Below, piece by piece: positions 46,029 to 57,560 of a stretch of DNA of 64,000 bases. The notes under the pieces are model-generated. The model worked only from the letters and a program-made list of their open reading frames with translations, was not told the origin of the DNA and searched no databases. A program made the translations under genes and the position numbers. Source of the stretch: Plenodomus lindquistii. Its lineage: Eukaryota; Ascomycota; Dothideomycetes; Pleosporales; Leptosphaeriaceae. Position 1 is the stretch's first letter. Every line of letters starts with the position of its first letter. Where the stretch lies: NCBI GenBank assembly GCA_025504975.1, contig JANUWI010000003.1, positions 496,001 to 560,000 of the forward strand, in the 5' to 3' direction.

Positions 46029-49000
46029 ATGTCCAACAATCCCAAGAAGATGGTGTTCTGCACCTATTGCGGACAGTCCTTCACAAGAGATGAACATCTT
46101 GAACGGCATATCCTGACTCGTGAGTTGTACCTACACCTGATTCCAACCGGAAAGGCAGGACAGCTGCCTCTTTCCGCCCATGTGCTAATTATCGTTAACA
46201 ACTAGACACAAATGTGAAGCCGTTCAAATGCTTCACCTGTCATATGAGCTTTGCCCGAAGGTGCGTATTTTCGAGCCTCATCTTGTTCCATCCGGTTTGA
46301 ACAGACTCGGAATGCTGACCTGGATCTCAGGGATCTCCTGCAAAGACATTACACCGTTCACGGCCGCAATCAGAACAATGAGGAGGGCCACCCAGTGCAA
46401 GGCATGATTCCTAAGTCCGCCGGTCGTACACCTATCGCCTGCGAACACTGCGCGAAGACCAAGACAAAGTGTGACAAGAAGTTTCCGTGCAGTCGGTGCG
46501 AGGCGCGGAGTCTAAAGTGTACACCACGGCCGACTCGACGACAGTCCAAGACCGTGCAGCGCCTGAATAATCCGCCAGATGAGGATAACAGGGCTCCAAG
46601 CGAAAGTGGAAGCAGTTCAGATGCCCTGAACAAACCGGACGGCTCACCTCCTCCCCATGAGTCGCAGGTCCACAGTCAATCACCGCCTATGCGTTCTTTA
46701 CAGCAACAAGATGACTCGTCACCGTCGTCGGCTGAGTCACATTCTCGAAATACCTCCGTATCGCAGGTGGTGCCGACCAACATGAAGTCAAGACCTACAA
46801 GCTCCATGGTGCAATTAGCTCTGCCAGGCTCACCTCCGTTCTTCGACCAATCACCCACAAATTCGCTTGCACACGCACCATCGCTCATGTCGCCACTGCC
46901 CACGCCAGTCCCCGGCATGAACGGCTTTGTGTCATCGACACCCGTTTCTGGATATGATGAATTCGTACGCAGTGCTCACGAGCATCCACAGCACGATAGC
47001 CCACAGTTCTTCATGAACCCATGGGATACGATTCCTATGAACACAGACTTCGATCCAATGCGGATAGATCCTGCGTTGCTATTGTCGATGAACATGGACA
47101 TGAGCATGGTACCACCAGCGGATGGACTCCTTGGATTGATTCCAGAGATGAGCACCCCACAAGTCTACGGGCCGATGCAGACTCCTCTTCACACTCCAGG
47201 CATGGACGAATCCATGTCTGACCTTCAGATTGGTAGTTCTGCATCGATGTATTATCCTCCCAATAGACACTCCTCGATCGCAGATGCAGGAATACCGGAT
47301 CTTGGTGCAATCATAGCGGCCCAGGATGGATGGACGGTCTTCCGTTGTACACCCCCAATCGCATCCGGTACCTGTCCTCGCACCGCACGCCTCAACGTTG
47401 AACGCTTGGAACTGAGTCTCAAGAACAACGAAGGCTGGGGAAACTGGTCGCCCTCATGGGACGAAAGCGACTTCCAGCACGGCGGACAAATAGCAGTGGC
47501 ACCTCTGCAGGAGGCTACTCGAGACAAACTGCTCGCGATAACGCAGAGCTTCCTCCATAAAGCCCTCGACATCCACAAAGATGGAAACTCTTCATCAAAT
47601 AGCGGTGAATCTCCAGGATCAACAGGCTCTCATTCCAACTTCATTCTGCTTCCTCCCGCCCGTGTTCTGGAGTATTTCCTGAAGTCCTATGCCAACTCTT
47701 TTGAACGATTTTATCCAACTTCTGCACGCGGGGTGCTCGATACAAATGGGCTGATGCAGCATAATAACGATAAAGCCTCGAGTTTACTCATTCTTATGAT
47801 GATTGCGCAAGGAGCCATGACAATACCCTCCATGGAGGCAAGATTGTTGACCGGTGGATTTACTGAAGCGTGTCGTATCTCACTTTTTGATCTTATAGAG
47901 AAGAACATCATCATGGCGAGTGATCCCATCGTTCTGCGGGCGGCTCTGCTCTTCACTGTGCAGGCGGCGTGGAGTGGCGATAAATGGCAGATGGATATCG
48001 CGATGGGCCAACGAGGCATGTATTGTTCGATGCTTCGTCATGCAGGACTTCTTGCGCAATGGCCAACGCCATCACCACCTTCAAATGGGCGTACAAGTAC
48101 GGAAGGGTTGTGGCGAAAATGGATCGATCAAGAAAGCCGGAGTCGGTAAGTTGACAGAAGTGGATCACGTGGACGACCTCGCTAATGCTTCTGTAGCCTC
48201 GTTTATGCCTGGGTCATGGCCGACCAAGACATTTCTCTATTCCACGATTCGGCGCCCATCTTTTCGGTGACTGAGTTTGGTGCTTCCATGCCTGACACTG
48301 ATCAACTCTGGCAAGCTCGCAGCGCGACTGAGTGGTCTGGGATGTTCGATGAAGTTCACAAGTTCTCCAATGGTGCATCCTCTGTAGGCTCTGGAATCCG
48401 GCCGCGAAGTCTTAAGGATCTTTTCCGGTGTTTTCTAGATGACGAGATCGTGGTGCACGATGTTCAGGAGATCCATCTAACACCTATGCATCTTCGCCTA
48501 CTGCTACACCCCCTGCAGACTCTTGTCTGTCAGTATTGCCAGCTACTCAGCTGTTTCTCCGATAGCTTTGTTACCTCCAAGTCTCGCAACAGGGCGCTCA
48601 CTGCGGCGTCTACTCGTGTGCGTCTCGAGGAGGTACAAGGTCTCCTTGGGCGATGGTCCGATATCGCCCAACGGTATCTTCAGTCCAACCAAATGTGTCC
48701 AATGATGCAAGCCAATCTTGTCATGTTCCATCTCATAAGCATGAATGCCGTCACAAATTTCCCAGAGATCGAACGCGTTGCGCGGCGAGATGATCCAGAG
48801 TTTGACTTCCAGCAGCCGGCGAGCTGGATACACAAGAAGTGCCTATCAGACACCCAGGAAGCTATCTCTCACGCTGGCCAGATCCTTCGTCTGATTCGCG
48901 AGATGCCTCGTGGTATTCGGCCTCCATGGTGGGCGGGCGCGATCTATCGTGCTGCGCTGGTTATGTGGGTAACGGCCTTCACCAACGACAACTCTGCTAC

Positions 49001-49259
49001 TACCATCAAGCAATCCCCTCATTCATCACGTGGGACCCCTGTTCCGGTAGACCAATTGCCGCCGGATCACCAGACTATTCGTCGATACGTGTCTCGAGGT
49101 GAGGGGTACCCAGTCCTGACCAAACGAGACGGGCAGCATGTCTTGCTCGACAACGGCTTCACTATTCTCTCACACTGTGTAGAGGTGATCGACGAGGGCG
49201 TCGCAACGAGGTTCTCGGACGGGATCCGCAGTAAGCTCGATAGACTCTCAAGAGGCTAA
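46029..49259 (+). CDS. CMR1: Cmr1/Pig1-type melanin transcription factor (two C2H2 fingers plus Zn2Cys6)
   Basis: Four exons (46029-46119, 46206-46260, 46331-48145, 48197-49259) give 1007 residues. Finger 1 uses C11, C14, H27, H31 (FCTYCGQSFTRDEHLERH); finger 2 uses C39, C42, H55, H59 (KCFTCHMSFARRDLLQRH); the binuclear cluster uses C86, C89, C96, C102, C105 and C112 (ACEHCAKTKTKCDKKFPC). This combination of both zinc-finger classes is diagnostic for the Cmr1/Pig1/Amr1 family, which activates melanin genes in Cochliobolus, Magnaporthe and Alternaria. A Ser/Pro-rich region (about residues 130-300) follows, then a fungal-specific regulatory domain of helices (RVLEYFLKSYANSFERFYPT; RLVYAWVMADQDISLFHD). 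A frame at 46251-48149 begins in intron 2 and is not a real start. Likely targets are the PKS and the reductase beside it. Confidence 0.95.
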
Positions 49260-52200
49260 CTTCATTCTTCGATTTGACCACATTCTTGCAATTTCTTACG
49301 TCCCTATTCTCTTGTATTCCTAATGGTTTGCCAAATCTTTCTGTCGCACACAATGTCATGAGCGGCTTTTTCTATCGTGCAGCGGTCTCTTCCAGCGTCT
49401 GTTCATCGTCGGTTTCGTCGTCTTTGGTGTTAAGGGGTCATGACTATAATTCGGAAGAAGGATAGCCGTCTCGGCTCGGCGTTGGAAGGCGCATGGGTCA
49501 AAATTGGGATGATCTGATGCCTGTCTTGATGGTTAGGTGGATCCTCGACGAAGGGTCCGGCGTCAGTAATTTGGCACACTGCGCCCCGACAGTACATACT
49601 GTAACGTTCCAATGAAAGCACATGAACGACTATCAATGGTCTCTTTGAACTTACTCGACGTATGTGTTGCTGGCCCCATCTTTGATCTGGACTTATGACG
49701 TTGACGTTTGACGTGAAGCGGGGGTGAGTATGATGTTGGCGAAGCCGCCAACGATGGGCGGTGTAGACCATCTTTACGTTGGCCTTACTGAAGTCTTCTC
49801 ATGAGGGTCGGCTCATCTCTGTGTACTTGTCTCAAGGGAGAAGCAAACTCTCCTTGATGATGGTCGAGCTGGTGGTGAGGTCTCAGTCTGGAGGGCATGA
49901 CCAGGGTATGTCTGCTTTCCTTTATGCACCTCAAACTCCGTCATGCTGTCTTGAACTTGCTTTTTACGATCCCCGCGCTTGTGTTTCAGGCATACGCCAG
50001 AGTGTGTTGGGCTCAGAATTGTGATTGGTGATTCTGAGTAATGGAGGCTGACGGCGGGGTTGATGAGGACTCGTGGATCGAGATATTATGTGCAAGTGCG
50101 GCACTAATGTGGTGGGGTACTCGAGGCGATAACTTACAGGATAGGTCTGGCGTTGACACCTTGCGTGCCTCTTGCTTGTGAGGAGCAAGTAGCAGTTGAG
50201 CATTGAAGCATGGATGCACCAACGTGATGACGAGTTGTACAAATCGTCTGATCTCACATTTGAGATCGAAGGGGCAAGGGTGAAGGAAAAGGATCCCATG
50301 AGCATTCAACAGTACAGGAGATGAAGTCTAGTCGCGGAATTGGGGATGGCATCGACATACGTACCATTTGGACTTTACAAGAATGCTTCGCTTCTCCTCC
50401 TTCCCGGACGGCATGCAACTCTCCGTCGCACCGTCTCCACGCCGCACTACTCTCGAACTACCATGCTCCCACCCAAAGTAGTCCTGGCGATCGAGAAGGC
50501 TTACACTGCGTTCCGCTTTGCCGGTATCAGACTAAACTTTCTGTAAGCCGGTTCATTCCAATTCGGTGCCTTCTGCTATGGCATTGTCTCAGGTTGTGCT
50601 CAACGCATACAAGTTTAGCAAGTAATCATAAAATATAGGTTGGGAATACCGAGTGCGTACAATACTGAGTGGCACAACAACAACCAGCAGGCATCAGCCG
50701 AATGGCTTGCTTGCATGCTCTTTGATTGACAAGCTTACGCGTCCGTCTTGGCTTTCATCCAGAACGAGTAGAGCACGCAGGCCCAAGAGTTCCAGGCGTT
50801 GAATGGAGGCACAACAACGGTTAGATTGACATCATCTCCAACGTTATGTCGTGGCACAATGCCTTGACGCAAGCAGAAGTACGACTGACGAACTACTCTA
50901 ACCTAGGGCAAGCAACTCAATATCCCGGTTGTCGCAGACACAAGGTGTGAATAAGCGTACGGACGTCCGTAAGAAGCCCGTACATCTTCCAACGGTTGGA
51001 CCGTGCGACGGAGTTTGGGGAGCAGAAAACCTCTGAAAAGCTTAGCTCATATCAAAGCAAATCTCAATATGCAAGATCAGGATCGGGGAACCGGCGCTTA
51101 AAGTTGCCGTGACTTTAACAGTGGTGAACTGAGAGCATGGCTACTACCCAACCCTTATTAAGTGGGTACATTACCTGCTGCACCTTGGAGATCATGGAGA
51201 TCGCAGTCCTCTTGAGATAGATACTAGCCATAGTATGCTTCTAGATTGAGTTGATCGGACCTGAAGGGCAGTCTAAGAAGCGATGACGTTCTTACCTTCA
51301 CCGAATGGAGGACTTCATCAGTGCTCAGTTGCTCAGGCACCACGCTGTGTCACAATGACAACGTGGTATGTTACTCTGATATATCATCGGGTATGCAGGT
51401 AAAGGGTATATCATCCTCATTGAGAGCTTGTATACGACAGGAGCATCAATTGACCCTCATAGTAAGTGACACAAGCCAACTCCCTAACGTGAGAGATCGA
51501 CCCCGGTGCATACTGAAACGGACAATAGCGGACAGGGAGACGGACTGCCCAGTCTAAATACGAGCTTCCGCCAACGTTCTTCGTGCTACGGGGAATGGGT
51601 TGAGGGGAAAGGTCAAGCGAGTTCCGGACATTTACTACTCTTTTTCGTTGGCGGGGCCTCTTCCAATGGGCGCTGAGCAGACACTTCGGAACCGAGAGCA
51701 GAACATGGAAATCGCCCACATCACACGCTATCATATCTTCTCAAAATCTCAACCTGGCCCCGTGTGGCACAATTTTGACCCTGCTGTTGATATCTCAGAA
51801 CTGGCCAACTCTGCTACCAGGGGTAGAATATCAGGATGGTTCAAGAACGAGGATCGCACCATGACCGATAAATTTCACTGCTGACAGCTCCCAGGGTTGA
51901 CGAAGGGTCGGCAGTTCATACTAATCTTCCTAACTCAAAGCTCTCACACCGTTACGGGAGCAGTGTGATGCATGACCACAGAGGTTGCGTGTTGCCATGC
52001 CTCGAGTCACTCCCCCCTCCTCTCACGCCAGAGCAGCAATGTATACTTACGCAGAAATAGGACCTCATATATCCAGTGTGCACCAATGATACACCATGGA
52101 GGCTCACGAATCCCGTGGATTTGGGACACCGAGGCACAGTGGACGACCGTCGCGCGACCGTCAAGGGCAGGGCGGCCTGACGAAGACACCGGCTTCATCG

Positions 52201-53477
52201 TGGCTTGACCTTCTTCCCTTCGTGCAGAAGCGCACATTGCTCGACTGCCCGTAGCGAGGGTGGAGGTCATCACCGGCAAATCGATCGAGATCTTGAGAAG
52301 ACCATTGTCGAAGTGCCCCTGGTCTTCAAGGCTATCAAGGCAGCCTACAAATTGCACCAAATTCTCCTCTTTTATCGTAAAGGGACACAGTCGCAGCAAG
52401 CCATAAACACTGTACAGTACACACAGGCGTTGCTCAGTCGTTCCAGTACAACGGTCTCGAGATGAAGTGAAGTCGATTGATCGTGCGCAGACTAAAGCTT
52501 GCGTAAGCGGATCCCCGCTATCCTTTGGAACCGGATCGCCAGAAAGTGGATTGCGACACTGATCTACGCACATTAGCCGGATTGTACGACGCGCATCTAC
52601 CAGCCGTCGTCCGGGATCGGCTTCGCCAAGCGCTCGGTTGTGATTGTCGTATGCTGACGATGGGGAGCCATAGAATTAGGGATGGACGGAAGGTGACGAG
52701 GTTCTACAAGTTTGAGCGGGCCGCGGGATGGGCCGGAGACGGTCAAGGCTAGCCATATCACATGACCTTCCTAGAATACAGTGAGGCTACCTAGGTACAC
52801 TCAACAATCTCCTTGTTCCTTGCGCTCATGGTGTCGAACATGGGTTTGAAGAGAAAACTCTAGTCAGAGTTCTGTTTAGCGTTACAAGTAGCTTACTGTA
52901 ATGTGCGTTCATGCAGGTGTACGTAGGATCAGGTATAGTCACGTGGTTGACTCGCATCTAATTGAGGATCTCGTACCCAAGATCTGTCTATCCGACTCGC
53001 TGTCGACAGAAAAAGATGTATCTTCGCGTGAAACAGACTGCTGCTTGACAAGCAAACATTTGTGGTTGTCAGGCTGATCGATGCCATCGTTTACGCACCA
53101 ATCACAGCAGCCCATCTCAACTTCGGCCCCTCTTTCCGGATCTCCTATTCGAGCAACTGAGGCTCTGGCTCTCCCACGGCGGTACAGGTACCTGGTTTCA
53201 GCCCTAGGACTCACGAAGCTCGGAGGCAATGCTTCGTTCCGGCATTCAGTTGGGGGAACTGTATGGGTGCTGGGACACCGAAGGTAGTATGGAAAAGCAC
53301 TACGCATTGATATGAAACCTTCTCCGCTGGAGTGCCGGCTTGCATAGCGATATATAGGACAGTGCCAACGCTTTGGAATTGGATCATCACAACAACTCAC
53401 ATTGCATCTGCACAAGCATCACTGCAATCGAACACTCACCACCCCAATCCCACCAAACTACACATCCAAACTTCACA
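49260..53477. other. 4.2-kb intergenic region between regulator and reductase
   Basis: No recognisable gene. Open frames reach 188 codons at 52007-52573 (minus) but without motifs; the plus-strand frames overlap it as shadows. The 3' end of the regulator gene and the promoter of the reductase must lie here. Several CGG/CCG triplets occur close to the reductase (see regulatory entry). Confidence 0.5.
53220..53357 (+). promoter_or_regulatory. Putative reductase promoter: CGG/CCG pair and TATA-like box
   Basis: TATATAG at 53351-53357 stands about 120 bases before the reductase ATG, a reasonable TATA position. Upstream, around 53220-53242, CGG and CCG are spaced by about 15 bases as an inverted pair, the kind of half-sites bound by Zn2Cys6 dimers. 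Use by the neighbouring regulator is only an inference. Confidence 0.3.
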
Positions 53478-54384
53478 ATGGCCGAGATCGAGCAAACATG
53501 GAGCCTGGCTGGCAAGGTTGCCGTTGTTACTGGTTCAGGTAAGTGGCTGCATATTTCAAGGGTCCTTGAATCGTGATTGACAATTGCAGGACGTGGTATT
53601 GGAAAGGCGATGGCTATTGAGCTCGCCAAGCGCGGCGCAAAGGTCGCAGTCAACTACGCCAACGCCATCGAGGGTGCCGAGCAGGTCGTCAAGGAGATCA
53701 AGGCATTGGGCAATGGCTCCGACGCACACGCCTTTAAGGCCAACGTTGGCAACGTCGAGGAGACCTCTAAGCTCATGGATGATGTCGTTGCTCATTTTGG
53801 CAAGCTCGACATCTGCTGCTCCAACTCTGGTGTCGTTTCATTCGGCCACTTCAAGGACGTCACCCCTGAGGAGTTTGACCGTGTCTTCACCATCAATACC
53901 CGTGGTCAGTTCTTCGTCGCCAAGGAGGCGTACAAGAGGATGGAGATGAACGGCAGGATCATCCTCATGGGCTCTATCACTGGTCAGGCCAAGGGTGTTC
54001 CCAAGCACGCTGTCTACTCTGGATCCAAGGGCGCAATCGAGACGTTCACAAGATGCATGGCTATCGGTAAGTTTGATCCTGTTGGTTGCACTGATCATGT
54101 GACTAATCAAAATTCCAGATGCCGGCGAGAAGAAGGTTACAGTGAACTGCGTTGCACCCGGTGGTATCAAGACCGACATGTACCACGCCGTCTGCAGAGA
54201 GTACATTCCCGGAGGCGAGAAGCTCAGCGATGACCAGGTCGACGAGTACGCCTGCACATGGTCCCCACACGACCGTGTTGGTCAGCCAGTGGACATTGCC
54301 CGCGTCGTGTGCTTTCTTGCTTCCAAGGACGGTGACTGGGTAAACGGCAAGGTCATCGGTATCGACGGTGCTGCATGCATGTAA
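53478..54384 (+). CDS. BRN1: 1,3,8-trihydroxynaphthalene reductase (SDR, melanin pathway)
   Basis: Three exons (53478-53538, 53590-54066, 54119-54384) give 267 residues, the length I recall for the Alternaria and Cochliobolus enzymes (BRM2/BRN1). SDR features: NADPH-binding TGSGRGIG at residues 18-25, CCSNSGVVSFG (the NxG strand), catalytic S149 in MGSITG, Y163 and K167 in YSGSK, and the C-terminal GKVIGIDGAACM. The enzyme reduces 1,3,8-trihydroxynaphthalene to vermelone, and often tetrahydroxynaphthalene to scytalone, in the cytosol; it is the tricyclazole target in related fungi. It follows the regulator on the same strand. The start at 53478 has a good context (CACAATGG). Sterigmatocystin-type ketoreductases are relatives, but the cluster context decides. 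Confidence 0.95.
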
Positions 54385-55582
54385 ACGGTAGACTACTTGC
54401 ACAGCATCTGTTCAGAGGTTGCGCGATTTGGGTAATTTGCAGCATATTTGGGCGTTAGACTTCGTAGAATGAAGAACTATCGAAATTGAGATCATGCATA
54501 ACTCTCCATCCTTTGACAATACATGCAAATGTTAGTCACCCCAAAAGCGGCACCGTAATCGTAGTTGGGTAGAGTCTGGGGACCATGCACTGATGATTGT
54601 TGACGCTCGTAACAATACCACGGCTATGGTAGTTCCATCTTTAAGATACAGTATGTCTGTCGTGTTTCACTACCGTTACTCAACCCCTATAGTCCCAAAC
54701 ATACATGTCACACTCACCCATCCTCAAACCCCTCCCTGAATGATGATATACCTATATGCTGCGCGTTTACCAACCCCATGGTCCAACTACTTAAATGCCA
54801 TCATCCGTCGGTTCACCCCCTATCGCATTCTGCCTCCCACACCCTCTCCTCCGTAGCCAAAATCTGGCACAAAACTCATCACACCCTATCTCCCCTCTCC
54901 CTCTTCACTTCCACAACTCCCACCCCTACGCTCTTAATCACTCCTACCTGCCCAAGCCCCCTCCCCTTACTCCCCCTATCTAACATCGTATCTTAAATCA
55001 CCAGACGAGTCCATCTCCCACTGCCTGACCGACTCCCCATATCCGCTAATCCTCAAAACAACCTCTTACCATGCGTGATCAGTGCATTCTCGTGTCTGCC
55101 TACACTGCCCCGTCTATTATCAACATCATTACGCTCGTATCGAGGGGCATAACGTTGTCGACTTCACGGGCCCAGCATATGTCACTTATTCTGCACTTGA
55201 GGGCTAAAGGTACAGAGTCTAATGCTTCGAGATCCTTGTGCAACATCCATAATGAAACACCAATGATTTGTGCGCATGTGATTTTATCGAGCGGTGGATA
55301 TTTGATCCAAGGTCATGTTTTGGATGAGAAATAAAGGAGATTGTGAACTGATGGTTTCGGGGTCTGGATCGTGGAAGAAATCGTTTCAAAGGTGCTGGGT
55401 GATGCTGACGGCTTACAAGAAAGACTTTGGGTATCTTATTCAGTCAACACACACTACAAAAAGTTCCTCTTGGAAGCCGTGACTTCACGCTAGCGGAAAC
55501 TATGCTCCTCTCCTGTTGTACAGCATGCGAAATAGTTCTCCACTCCCCACAATCACAGACTTCCCTCGTACACAATCTATCA
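54385..55582. other. Convergent intergenic region, no gene recognised
   Basis: About 1.2 kb between the stops of the reductase and the HAD protein. The section 54780-54980 is strongly C/T-rich on the plus strand. No open frame with a motif. Confidence 0.55.
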
Positions 55583-57252
55583 CTAATAGAAAGCGTCGGG
55601 GTTATCGTTTCCCCTCCCACCATACCCGCCATCAACATCATCCAGACTCCTATACTGCGACTGACCGCCTCCACGACTTCGTCCCCTTCCACCACCCCCG
55701 CGATCTCCGCGATGGCCGCCACCTCGCCCACCTCTTGAGCCATATGAGGGGTTCCTGTAGCCACCTCGTCCGCGATTTTGATTGCCGCCTCGGTACCCAC
55801 CGCCGCGATTCTCATCTCGTCCGCCCCGTGCATTGTGATTTCGATTATCGCCGTGTTTGTCGTGAGGTTCTTGTGACCGACCTTTGCGATTTGACTTGTT
55901 GGGGAAGTAGCTTTCGTATTCGCTTTCGTTCGCCGTCTCTTCTTCGATGCGCAGCATTTGCTTTTCACCAACAGTACTCTCGAACTCGAATGCCTGATCT
56001 TGCGGAACGGGATGCCAGTTTGATATGCGCGCTGCATCTGCCGGTCGACCGTTCTTACGTATCGCTAATACAACAGTAGGTACCGGGTTCTCTGAATAGT
56101 ATTTCGTGGACTTGGGGACAGGCTCCACACGCGCTGCCCAAAGCTTGTTTTCGAAACAGGAGATGGCTGTGACTTTCCACTTGACCTTGGCCCCAATGCC
56201 GCCTACTTTGTCCAGTATGCTCTTCGGACATGGTTTGGGTGTGATGAGTATGCTGTTCGCTAGGTATCGTACGTCGTCGCGTAGTGTGCCTTGAGGTAAT
56301 GATACCAGAGACGTCAACTTCTCTGTGACTGTCGCTGGGATCATATAGCCAGTGTAGAAGACCGTCTTCTTGATTTGATACGGTGCTGTTCCTGCTGGCG
56401 CATTCCCTGACTTGACTTGTATGTTGTGCGTGTTGATCATTTTCTGGATTTCCGCGATCTCGTCAACCGGGTCAAGTTGAGTCGCATTCTCAGCGACTTG
56501 TATGACGTCGGTCGTAATTGGTTTCCGTGATGTATTGGTTCGTGCGCGCATAAGGTCCTCATTGAATTGGAAGAAGAAGTCGCGGAAGCCTTTGGTGTGC
56601 TTCACCCGGTCCTCATAAATGCTCAGCTTCTCCGCGTCCTTGTATGTGTAGACAATGTCCTTCAGCAGCTCTTGCTTGAACTCCATTGTACTCCGAAATT
56701 TCTGGCCTGCTGGGCCAATCGCGGGTTTTAGACAGACCATGTCAAAGTCTAAATTTCTGCTCTTGGCAATGCGCTTCACCAGGTCTGCAAAGTTGCCCTC
56801 GCCTCGGCCTGTCAGCAGTACGCTGAGCGCATCCTTCTCGGCCATGGATGTCTCGACGAGGGTCACGATCTGTTCGTTCCACCAGCCGCTCCAGCCGCGC
56901 GGTTCCTCTTTCTCGATGCCCTCGCCGGTGGCCCCCAGTATGTTCGCATCGTGCCACCAGCCGCCGTTGATGAACATGTCGGGTGATCCAAGCTGGCCGA
57001 TCGTTGCGCTGTTCCATAGTTGCTTGTTTGGGAGAGGACTTGCGAACACTGAACTTGTTAGTATAGCCGCATGGACAAGGCTGTATGACACGTACATGTG
57101 TTGTCAAAGTCATATATGTGTATCGACTTGATCTCAGACACTGGCGGTAGTTCCTTGTCGCCACATGACCATCTCTTGAGCGCGGTCACGGTGTGATATG
57201 TCGCCTTTCCATTTGGTCCCGCGACAGCAGGTCGAGTCGAGGTTGCTAGCAT
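55583..57252 (-). CDS. HAD-type 'Swiss Army Knife' (HAD_SAK) protein with RGG-rich tail
   Basis: Two exons (57252-57096 and 57048-55583) give 540 residues. HAD motif I is HIYDFDNTLF (D48 and D50), interrupted by the 47-base intron, which contains the branch-site-like CTAAC. It is followed by ATIGQLGSPDMFINGGWWHD and VLLTGRGEG (HAD motif II region). These are hallmarks of the fungal HAD_SAK family described as a putative RNA repair or processing phosphatase. The C-terminal 120 residues are rich in RGG/RG (RGGYRNPSYGSRGGRGGG), as in RNA-binding proteins, with acidic ending. The residue between the two halves (GIGAKVKWKVTAISCFENKL) is beta-rich. RNA as substrate is an inference from family and RGG box. 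Start at 57252 is the first Met of the open frame. Confidence 0.85.
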
Positions 57253-57560
57253 GGTGGAAAATGAGCGTCGTGCAGAGCAAGAAACTATGCGACTCGGGGC
57301 TAAAAGGAGCATGCAAAGCGCGACAAGGCTGCGAAAGGGGTGACGATGCTGGCGATCGACGTGCCGCAGCGGATGACGCGGTCGTCTCGTGTCTACAAAG
57401 GTTGCGTCGTGTGAAGGGTGAAAGTGAGGCAGGAAGGCTGCGATACACGATGGAAGTCGCGACCACTTTTGGTGGGCCCGTGCGACGCGCTCCTTCCGAG
57501 CCATGAGTTCATCATCGGAACGGCGCCATCGACATTCACCCACAATCCCAATACTAGCGT
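57253..57560. promoter_or_regulatory. Shared divergent promoter region, HAD_SAK / RING genes
   Basis: The 308 bases between the two start codons must serve both genes. The minus-strand frames that cross it carry no motif. No specific site was identified. Confidence 0.45.

Noticed and set aside
46251..46330. Start of the long regulator frame at 46251
   Set aside because: This start lies at the end of exon 2 and runs through intron 2; the true start at 46029 gives both C2H2 fingers with all zinc ligands.
52007..52573. 188-codon minus-strand frame between regulator and reductase
   Set aside because: No motif or conserved pattern recognised and several overlapping frames on both strands; kept only as a note in the intergenic entry.
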